From Chloroflexota bacterium (GTDB lineage Bacteria > Chloroflexota > Anaerolineae > Promineifilales > Promineifilaceae), in the NCBI GenBank assembly GCA_024640485.1, contig JAHEEY010000235.1, forward strand, positions 1 through 7,238: 7,238 nucleotides of DNA, in the 5' to 3' direction. The position numbers and the translations under genes were made by a program. Positions within the stretch are counted from its first letter, which is position 1; each line of letters starts with the position of its first letter. Positions 1-5,808 of this stretch are shown piece after piece. Under the pieces are notes generated by a model. That model did no database searches, was not told where the DNA came from, and saw only the letters and a program-made list of their open reading frames with translations.

Positions 1-632
1 TTGAGCTGGACCCCATGGCCGATATCTGGATCGTCCCCGATATGGCCATCTTCTCTCATATCGCCCCCACCCATCCCATCAGCGCCAGCCTCAGCTTGAA
101 CACCTTGCCCGCCTGGATGCGGCTGGAAGAGTTCAAACTGCCCGAATCGACCGAAGAGTACACCGTCACCATCGCCGCCTCCCTGGCCCAATATTTTCTG
201 CGCCGCGATCGCGCTGTGGGCCTCTTGGCCTACGGCCAATCAAATGAGATCGTTCAGCCGGATCGCGGAGAACGGCAGCTGACCCGCATGCTGGAGACAA
301 TGGCCGTGCTGCGTGCAGAGGGGCAGGTCGCCCTGCAGGATATGCTCCACGCCCAAATCCACCTGTTCCCCAGGGGCACCACTGTCATCGCCATCACCTC
401 CAATCCCGACGAAGCCTGGGTGACTGGCGCCCGCCAGCTGGTCCGCCGCGGGCTGCGGCTGGTCACCGTGCTGGTCGATTCCAAGAGCTTCGGCAGCTAT
501 CGATCCGCCGAGCCGCTTGCCACTCTGCTGCAGGCCAACAGCATGTTTGCCTATATGGTCAAGAACGGCGACGATATCGGCGCGGCACTCAGCCAGAAAA
601 ATGTCCGCACCGGTCACTATTCCCTGGCCTGA
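1..632 (+). CDS. DUF58 domain protein, C-terminal part (5' end outside window)
   Basis: The frame is open from the window edge (first whole codon at base 3, reading E-L-D-P before the first ATG at 15). No ribosome binding site precedes that ATG, so the gene starts upstream of the window. Numbering from that ATG, the segment ADIWIVPDM (2-10) is the first beta strand of a vWA-like fold. TEEYTVTIAASLAQYFL (46-62), RAVGLLAYG (66-74), PDRGERQLTRMLETMAVLRAEG (82-103), GTTVIAITSNPDEAW (121-135) and LVRRGLRLVTVLVDSKSFG (142-160) follow the pattern of DUF58 C-terminal halves. DUF58 proteins usually sit beside a MoxR-type AAA+ ATPase and often a transglutaminase-like protein, and may act in envelope or metal-cofactor processes; the exact role is unknown. 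No transglutaminase gene lies downstream, because the next gene converges. The vWA metal motif DxSxS is not present after the first strand (it reads D-M-A-I-F), so metal binding is doubtful. Family call firm, function unknown. Confidence 0.8.
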   Translation, partial: ELDPMADIWIVPDMAIFSHIAPTHPISASLSLNTLPAWMRLEEFKLPESTEEYTVTIAASLAQYFLRRDRAVGLLAYGQSNEIVQPDRGERQLTRMLETMAVLRAEGQVALQDMLHAQIHLFPRGTTVIAITSNPDEAWVTGARQLVRRGLRLVTVLVDSKSFGSYRSAEPLATLLQANSMFAYMVKNGDDIGAALSQKNVRTGHYSLA

Positions 633-667
633 CTCGAACCGCTCTCTGCCCCCAATACGCCCAAAAA

Positions 668-695
668 AAGCAGCGCTGCAAATCCAGCGCTGCTT
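668..695. terminator. Bidirectional rho-independent terminator
   Basis: An 11-bp perfect stem pairs 668-678 (AAGCAGCGCTG) with 685-695 (CAGCGCTGCTT) around a 6-base loop (CAAATC). A run of seven A residues at 663-669, partly in the stem, gives a U tract for transcripts from the minus strand, so it fits best as the miaB-side terminator. On the plus strand the stem is followed by the T-rich CAATTTATTCTTT, a weaker but plausible tail for the DUF58 gene. It lies between two convergent stop codons, 35 bases after one and 38 bases after the other, where a shared terminator is expected. Confidence 0.88.
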
Positions 696-733
696 CAATT
701 TATTCTTTCGCTCTGTCGGACCGCCGGCAGCTG

Positions 734-2122
734 TCAGCTGACCAGAGCCAACGGAATGCTGTCCGGCGCGGACACCCCGTTGGATCGGGCCCCGGGCCGG
801 TCGACCGCTTCGCCCGACATCGACCATGGCCCCGCATGGGTGATACGCACCTTTACCAGCGCTCCCTTCAATTCACGCGGATCGTCGAAGAACACCAGCT
901 TTCCTTGTGGGGTTCGTCCCCGCCACCGCTCTTTCTGGGTCTCTTCCACCAGGACTTCAACCACCTGGTCCAACCAACGCTGCATCTTGACTTCAGACAC
1001 ATCTCTGTTCAGATCGTCAATCAGCTGGAACCGGCGCCTCTTCTCTTCATCGCTGATGTCGTCTGCCATGCGCCTGGCGCTTACCGTCCCCGGGCGAGGG
1101 CTGTAGCGGGCCAAATGGATCTTGTCCAGACGCAGATCTGCCAGCAGATCGTACGTGTTCTGGAACTGCGCTTCCGTCTCCCCGGGAAAACCAACAATGA
1201 TATCGGTGTTGATACCCACATCGGGGATAATCCTGCGGATGCGCTCTATCAATGAGCGGTATGTCTGCTGGTCATACCCCCGCTTCATGTGGACCAGCAC
1301 CTCATCATCTCCCGACTGGATCGGCACTTCAATATGCGGCATCACTTTGGGCAGGTCAGCCACCGCCTGCAGGATCTTGTCAGTCATATAGCTGGGATGG
1401 CTGGTCAGGAAACGAATGCGCAGCAGCCCCTCAATCCCGTTCAGCACCGTCAGCAGGTCCGCCAGGTCGGGGCCGTCAGGTACGTCATACCCGTATCGGT
1501 CGACGATCTGGCCCAGCAGCATCACTTCTTTGACCCCTTGGGCCACCAAGGAGCGCACTTCTGCCGCGATCGCCCCCACTGGACGGCTCCGCTCAATGCC
1601 CCGCTTCTGCGGGATGATGCAGAAACTGCACGCGTGTGAACAGCCGTACACGATCGAGACCGGTGCCGTCACCAGCTCCCCCCGCTGGCTGTCGGGCAGG
1701 ATCACTTCCCCATCCAGCAGTGCGTGACGCGCTGCCGTCTCCTGGTCGTCCAGGTTCTTGTCAGCTTCTTGGCTCAATTGCGAGATCAGCGGCAGCCCGT
1801 CGGTCGCCGGTTCCATGAACACATCCACAAATGGGAACTGCTTCTCCAGCGCCTCATTCCCCCGCACCCCGACCACGCACCCCATCACCGCGACCGTCAG
1901 CTCAGGGTTTCGCTCTTTCAGAGGTCTCAAGCTGTGCAGCTTGTTGTAAGCCTTGTCCTCCGATTGCTGGCGCACGGTGCACGTTTCCAACACGATCACA
2001 TCGGCTTCTTCCGGTGTCAACGTTTCCTGATAGCCCATACTTTCCAGCTGGGTGGCCACGCGCCTGGCATCGGCATAATTCATCTGGCAGCCGGTAATCC
2101 AGAAATGATACTTCTTCGACAT
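734..2122 (-). CDS. miaB: tRNA-2-methylthio-N6-dimethylallyladenosine synthase MiaB
   Basis: A cytoplasmic radical-SAM enzyme that adds a methylthio group to C2 of i6A37 in tRNAs reading UNN codons, giving ms2i6A. The 462 residues match the usual length. Domain order is as in the family: N-terminal UPF0004 domain with the three cluster cysteines C12 (in TGCQMN), C48 (ETC) and C82 (MGC); radical-SAM core with CxxxCxxC at C161, C165 and C168; VPIQSG at 266-271; NTDIIVGFPGET at 305-316; C-terminal TRAM domain about 380-440; then a variable tail. The GCQMN motif favours MiaB over the sister enzymes MtaB (usually GCKVN) and RimO (usually GCPKN). The usual LLGQNVNSY reads LLGQIVDRY (202-210), a modest divergence. 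The ATG is well supported by GAGGA five bases upstream. It is the last gene of the minus-strand run, 60 bases after the methyltransferase, and ends just before the terminator. Confidence 0.96.
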   Translation of the reverse strand: MSKKYHFWITGCQMNYADARRVATQLESMGYQETLTPEEADVIVLETCTVRQQSEDKAYNKLHSLRPLKERNPELTVAVMGCVVGVRGNEALEKQFPFVDVFMEPATDGLPLISQLSQEADKNLDDQETAARHALLDGEVILPDSQRGELVTAPVSIVYGCSHACSFCIIPQKRGIERSRPVGAIAAEVRSLVAQGVKEVMLLGQIVDRYGYDVPDGPDLADLLTVLNGIEGLLRIRFLTSHPSYMTDKILQAVADLPKVMPHIEVPIQSGDDEVLVHMKRGYDQQTYRSLIERIRRIIPDVGINTDIIVGFPGETEAQFQNTYDLLADLRLDKIHLARYSPRPGTVSARRMADDISDEEKRRRFQLIDDLNRDVSEVKMQRWLDQVVEVLVEETQKERWRGRTPQGKLVFFDDPRELKGALVKVRITHAGPWSMSGEAVDRPGARSNGVSAPDSIPLALVS

Positions 2123-2127
2123 AATTT

Positions 2128-2132
2128 TCCTC
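2128..2132 (-). promoter_or_regulatory. Ribosome binding site of miaB
   Basis: On the minus strand GAGGA stands five bases (AAATT) before the ATG at 2122. It fixes the start such that the protein opens directly into the first beta strand and the TGCQMN cluster motif. Confidence 0.75.
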
Positions 2133-2151
2133 AGGCCAACTGGGGATCACA

Positions 2152-2188
2152 GATCAGGGATTCGCAGCTCCAGCCCCAATCCCTAATC
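2152..2188 (-). repeat. Inverted repeat over the methyltransferase stop codon
   Basis: On the minus strand GATTAGGGATT (2188-2178) and AATCCCTGATC (2162-2152) can pair as an 11-bp stem with one U-G pair around a 15-base loop. The stop codon TAG (2185-2183) of the methyltransferase lies within the first arm. Because the lone imperfect position is U-G on the minus strand but C-A on the plus strand, the RNA hairpin is better in the minus transcript. No U tract follows, so it is not a standard terminator. The flanks hold further imperfect GATC-A / GATT-A style units (for example GATCACAGATCAGGGATT on the plus strand). A role in mRNA stability or coupling to miaB is only a possibility. Confidence 0.5.
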
Positions 2189-2986
2189 TCCGCTCTCCAG
2201 TTTTCCAATCAAGATTACTTCCGTTAAACGGAAGCTGATTCTATCGTCTGCCCTCTGAGGGGTCAAGAACCGCGCCGCCTCGGCAGGCGCCTGGGTCAGC
2301 ATCGCCCGCAGCCGGATCACATTATCCGCTGGCACCTGCATCCGGCTTGTCCACGGCCCAAACGCCATCTCTTTCTCAAGCAGTTCCTCTTCCATCAACC
2401 GGAATCCTGCTCGGCGGAATGCGCTTTCCCACTCGTTGAGGCTCAGACACCGATTGTGGCTCGGGTCCCGCAGCTTTTCAAACGCGTTAATGTAATTTCC
2501 GGCTTCCCTGGCCAACCGTGCTTTCTTGCCTTTCAGCCGGCTGCCTGGGACGATATTGTCGACCACAGCCAATAAGCCCCCACGCTTCAGCACCCGCGCC
2601 GACTCCGCCATGAATCGGTCGACATGGGAGAAATGATGCGCCGCGATCCGGCAGCTCACCAGGTCGAACTGGTTGTCCTCGAACGGCAGCGCCTCGGCGT
2701 CAGCCACCTCAAAGCTGATATTCTCCACGCCCGCTGCCGCCGCCTGCGCCGCGGCCGTCGCCACCATTTCAGCGGTGATATCCACCGCCACCACTGAGGC
2801 CACCTGCGGCGCCAGCGCCAGGGCGGTGTGCCCTGCGCCGGTAGCGATATCCAGCGCCTGCCAGTCCCCCTGCGCCCCCAGCAGCGTCACCAGCCTGCCC
2901 AGGCTGGCCCCTTTGGCATGGATCGGGCTGGTGGCGTACGCCGCCGCGTTTGCTCCAAATTGCTGTTGAATCTTGCCGCTGCTCAT
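2183..2986 (-). CDS. Class I SAM-dependent methyltransferase (UbiE/type 11-like)
   Basis: A soluble 267-residue methyltransferase with a Rossmann-like fold. Motif I, the SAM-binding glycine loop, is ALDIATGAGHTALALAP (44-60). The acidic residue ending strand 2 is D69 (VVAVDIT). ADAEALPF (95-102) carries the adenine-contacting acid. FDLVSCRIAAHHF (107-119) is strand 4, and RVLKRGGLLAVVDNIVP (131-147) matches the usual RVLkPGG region. The rest (about 150-267) is a variable, helix-rich substrate part ending in FRLTEVILIGK, a typical final strand. The pattern resembles Methyltransf_11 proteins such as UbiE and YcgJ, but nothing identifies the acceptor: a quinone, another small molecule, lipid or a macromolecule are all open. 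UbiE itself is less likely because the family signature ending in the C-terminal part is not seen. The ATG has AAGGAAG upstream. It lies 81 bases after the membrane-protein gene and 60 before miaB. Confidence 0.88.
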   Translation of the reverse strand: MSSGKIQQQFGANAAAYATSPIHAKGASLGRLVTLLGAQGDWQALDIATGAGHTALALAPQVASVVAVDITAEMVATAAAQAAAAGVENISFEVADAEALPFEDNQFDLVSCRIAAHHFSHVDRFMAESARVLKRGGLLAVVDNIVPGSRLKGKKARLAREAGNYINAFEKLRDPSHNRCLSLNEWESAFRRAGFRLMEEELLEKEMAFGPWTSRMQVPADNVIRLRAMLTQAPAEAARFLTPQRADDRISFRLTEVILIGKLESGD

Positions 2987-2993
2987 TTCTAAT

Positions 2994-3000
2994 CTTCCTT
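2994..3000 (-). promoter_or_regulatory. Ribosome binding site of the methyltransferase gene
   Basis: AAGGAAG on the minus strand, seven bases (ATTAGAA) before the ATG at 2986. It is the best Shine-Dalgarno sequence in the window and supports this start. Confidence 0.75.
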
Positions 3001-3067
3001 CAGCCGCACGCCGGGCTGACTCGATATTGCCCTCTTGCCCGTTGACTCGCTGCCTGCTGCCCTGGTC

Positions 3068-5668
3068 CTATCGGTCCATCCACCGTAAGCTGTAACAGAA
3101 TCGGCCTTGATTCCCGCTGAGTCCCAGAAAGTCATAATCTGGGGCGATCAACTTGGTGGCATAGCGGCCCGATGTGACCGCCAGCCACTTCCCGTCAGAC
3201 GACCAGTCGAAGTTGCCTACCGACAAGTATCCGCTGTAATTGGCTAGCGTTTCCAGGGTCCGATTATCTGCTACATGGTTGAGATACAGGGTGCTTTCAA
3301 GCCACCGATCCGCCATGCTGCTGCCTGCGATGGCCGCTGTCAGCCAACGACCGTCGGGCGAGAAACCGATGGTAGCCGCAGACGAGAACGGGCTTTCGAT
3401 CCGAATCTGCATCTCGCCGGAACCAATATCATAAGACAGCACATATTGCTCACCGATTTCTTCGGCGGTGACCAGTATGAACAGCAGCCCATTGTTGTCA
3501 GGCGTGGTCACTATCGCCCGAAGGGCAAGCAGCGTGCTGGGATCTTCCAGCTCAAGTGCCACCCTTATATCAGCCAGGTTGATCAGCGGCACAGCCGCAT
3601 CATCAAATATCGATGCCAACACCACCTCGACATCACGGCTGTCAGAGGAGATCGGCCGCGACCTGACATAGCCATAGGTCGTCTTGTCAATCCAGAATGG
3701 TAATAAACCGACTGCCACCGCTGCCTGTTCACCATCACCGATTTCAGCCTGACCAAGGCGATCTCCCCGGTACAGGGGCCAGCCGAAGTGCGGCTGTCCC
3801 ATTGACAATACAAACAGCCGGTCACTGCTCAAGACCGGATGCTGAAAAAACGCGGCGCTGTCCACTAGAATGCTTTCCTCGCCATCCGGCGACCATACCG
3901 GCATGCCCTTGATCGGTATGAGATCACAATTCCCATTGGCACAAGCCTCATAATCCAACAGAGAGTTGGTCAACGTCTGACCGTCTTCATCTGCCTCAAG
4001 CATGACCAAATACCGGTTCGTCGGATCGACTTGTCCAAACGAAACACGAATTTCCGGGCCGTCGAACAGAGTATGATCTCCTTGTTGACTTACGCTTCGC
4101 ATTTGAAAATGCTCGGTCTCGCTCGCAGGATCAGAAAGAATTGAAGAGAGAATGAAGGCCTCTTCGCCAGGAAGAGAGCCGGCAAACAGCGGTATGCCGC
4201 CATCTTCCAAAACCAGTGACCATTGGTCATCCGCGACCTGAAAGCTGTAAATCGCCGATTCTTCGCGCAACTCATCTTGCTGGCACACCAGCCACAGTTC
4301 CGACGCGGGATATCCGATGGGCGGCGCGCTTTTGCCCGCCTCAGCCATCGCCAGCGCGTACAGCTGCCACTGGCTTTCTACTTCCTGAAGGTACGACTGT
4401 TCAGAGTTCCCCGCGTCGTCGTGCCCCGTCGCCGCCTTCAGCCAGCCGCCGAAGGTGCCGGTTTTCTCCAATTCAACCAGCATCAGCTGCGGGCTGATCG
4501 CCGGCTTGTCCCCTACCAACCAGTCGATAAACGCGTAAATCCGCCATCTGTCCTCGGGGCTTTGAGGCCGGCTGAACCCTCCGCCCCACTCGACGGCAAT
4601 CAGCATAATGGCCCCGTGAGAATCAAAGACCAGCTGATGCACATCTCCGCTCACCGGCCATTCGCTCAGCTCCAGCTGGCTCAACTGGTATTCAACCAAC
4701 GCCTGAAACAGCGCAATGTGATCGCAGCACCGCCATGCCGCTTGCTGCCCGATGACCGCTGTCGCCACCCGGCGGGCGTACGTCTGAAGCAGCAGCTGAT
4801 ACCCGGCCTCGTCGACCGGCACGCCCACCAATGAAATCGTAGGCAGCGACAGCGGCCCGCCTTGATCAAGCGCGCTCAACCCTGCCCGCGCCCGCAGCAG
4901 GCTCTCTGAGTCGCTTTCCAGGGTCACCTCAATGTGCAGGTCGTCAGTACAACCTAAATCAGCCAGCTCCCGGCACATCCTCGCCAGCAGCAAATCCAAA
5001 TCTCCGCCCAGACGGACCGCGGTCGTTTTGTCTCGCGCTGGGTATCGCAGCGTGATCAACTCTCCTCGGTACGCCGATGCTGTCCCCCAAAATGCTTCAT
5101 CCCCTTTTGACAGCAGCCAGCGCTGCTCCCCCAGCCGGTACACCTCCGGACGCTGCAGCCTCACCGCTGACTGGCTCCCATCTGCCATCGTTGTGGTAAC
5201 CAGGAAACTCGATATGGCCACTGCCTCCCGTAAATCTGGCGACAGTTCAATCGAGGCCAGCTGCCTCCCCGACAGCTCGGGGCTGATTGCCGGATAGCCC
5301 GCGGGATAGGCGTAAAACGGCGCCGGCAGCCAGATGCCTTCCGACACCAGTTCACGCTGCGCCTCCGCCCAGCCGACATCGCGGCCCGAAAGAAGCGAGC
5401 TCAACAGCTCGCTGTCATTCTCCGCCGCCGCCTTGGTCAGCAGGCTGTAGCTTGAGCTTATTTCCGCTCTGACCGCTTCTTCGGCGTCCGCCACCCTTCC
5501 CTGCACTTCTCGAACCGCCATGTAGCCGCCGGCGATGAGCAGCAGCGCCAGCAGGGTCACCATCAGCCAGCGGCTGCCCCTGTTGGGTGCGGGCGGCGGC
5601 GGCTCGATCTCCCATTCCCCCTCATTCCATGCTGGATCGCTCTCAGTGGTCCAATCGAATTTGGCCAT
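3068..5668 (-). CDS. Membrane-anchored protein with NTF2-like, peptidase-MA-like and TolB-like propeller regions
   Basis: I do not recognise a named gene. The 866 residues open with an acidic, proline-rich cytoplasmic tail (1-33, with PPPP at 23-26), then one hydrophobic segment WLMVTLLALLLIAGGYMAV (34-52), then a short charged helix. The bulk would therefore be extracytoplasmic, with the N-terminus in the cytoplasm. Residues about 66-196 (tract VRAEISSSYSLL, then RPEVYRLGEQRWLLSKGDEAFWG) resemble NTF2/SnoaL-like folds. Residues about 200-335 follow the layout of peptidase-MA-like segments in similar proteins, but the place where HExxH would be expected reads YARRVAT (297-303), so a zinc protease activity is unlikely. 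The C-terminal half has propeller-type repeats: PVWSPDGEESILVDS (590-604), GFSPDGRWLTAAI (768-780) and DWSSDGKWLAVTSG (821-834). The start has only a weak AGGGG twelve bases upstream. The upstream neighbour is the lytic transglycosylase, which fits an envelope role. Domain assignments beyond the anchor and propeller motifs are inference. Confidence 0.72.
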   Translation of the reverse strand: MAKFDWTTESDPAWNEGEWEIEPPPPAPNRGSRWLMVTLLALLLIAGGYMAVREVQGRVADAEEAVRAEISSSYSLLTKAAAENDSELLSSLLSGRDVGWAEAQRELVSEGIWLPAPFYAYPAGYPAISPELSGRQLASIELSPDLREAVAISSFLVTTTMADGSQSAVRLQRPEVYRLGEQRWLLSKGDEAFWGTASAYRGELITLRYPARDKTTAVRLGGDLDLLLARMCRELADLGCTDDLHIEVTLESDSESLLRARAGLSALDQGGPLSLPTISLVGVPVDEAGYQLLLQTYARRVATAVIGQQAAWRCCDHIALFQALVEYQLSQLELSEWPVSGDVHQLVFDSHGAIMLIAVEWGGGFSRPQSPEDRWRIYAFIDWLVGDKPAISPQLMLVELEKTGTFGGWLKAATGHDDAGNSEQSYLQEVESQWQLYALAMAEAGKSAPPIGYPASELWLVCQQDELREESAIYSFQVADDQWSLVLEDGGIPLFAGSLPGEEAFILSSILSDPASETEHFQMRSVSQQGDHTLFDGPEIRVSFGQVDPTNRYLVMLEADEDGQTLTNSLLDYEACANGNCDLIPIKGMPVWSPDGEESILVDSAAFFQHPVLSSDRLFVLSMGQPHFGWPLYRGDRLGQAEIGDGEQAAVAVGLLPFWIDKTTYGYVRSRPISSDSRDVEVVLASIFDDAAVPLINLADIRVALELEDPSTLLALRAIVTTPDNNGLLFILVTAEEIGEQYVLSYDIGSGEMQIRIESPFSSAATIGFSPDGRWLTAAIAGSSMADRWLESTLYLNHVADNRTLETLANYSGYLSVGNFDWSSDGKWLAVTSGRYATKLIAPDYDFLGLSGNQGRFCYSLRWMDR

Positions 5669-5808
5669 CGGTCAATATTGCCCCTACAGCTTCTGGAAGC
5701 TTAACTCAAACACGTCGCCATTTCCTGCCCGCTGCCAGCCGGCAGTGTGTCAACCAGATTCGCGGTTTCGGTCGCATAGACGCATCTGCGCCTCTTCGCT
5801 CCCTCTCC
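5669..5808. other. 140-base intergenic spacer with two short inverted repeats
   Basis: This gap separates the stop of the transglycosylase from the start of the membrane protein. It holds two small dyads: AGCTTC-TG-GAAGCT (5688-5701) and CTGCC-AGCC-GGCAG (5732-5745). On the minus strand a TTGACA hexamer (5753-5748) lies just upstream of the second dyad, but no acceptable -10 box is found 16 to 18 bases further on. A promoter for the downstream genes could lie here, since this is the widest gap in the minus-strand run, but it is not shown. Neither dyad is followed by a U tract. Confidence 0.35.

Noticed and set aside
240..827. Minus-strand open frame of 195 codons over the DUF58 gene
   Set aside because: Antisense to a recognisable domain, runs through the terminator hairpin and into the miaB 3' end, and its Gly/Ala/Arg-rich product has no family pattern.
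836..1255. Plus-strand open frame of 139 codons (and others to 2227) opposite miaB
   Set aside because: The opposite strand carries an intact MiaB with all family motifs; these frames are by-products of high G+C codon use.
1902..2150. Minus-strand open frame of 82 codons overlapping the miaB start
   Set aside because: Out of frame with miaB, which has a good ribosome binding site and the TGCQMN motif in its own frame.
3002..3019. Hairpin CAGCC / GGCTG after the membrane-protein gene as a terminator
   Set aside because: Only 5 bp with an 8-base loop and no U tract on either strand.
4223..4834. Plus-strand open frame of 203 codons opposite the membrane-protein gene
   Set aside because: The product is Arg/Gln/Pro-rich without domain pattern, and the minus frame is a continuous 866-codon gene with membrane segment and propeller motifs.
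5725..5753. Complete sigma-70 promoter starting from TTGACA
   Set aside because: The hexamers 16 to 18 bases downstream on the minus strand do not resemble TATAAT (GGGCAG at 17), so only the -35-like half exists.
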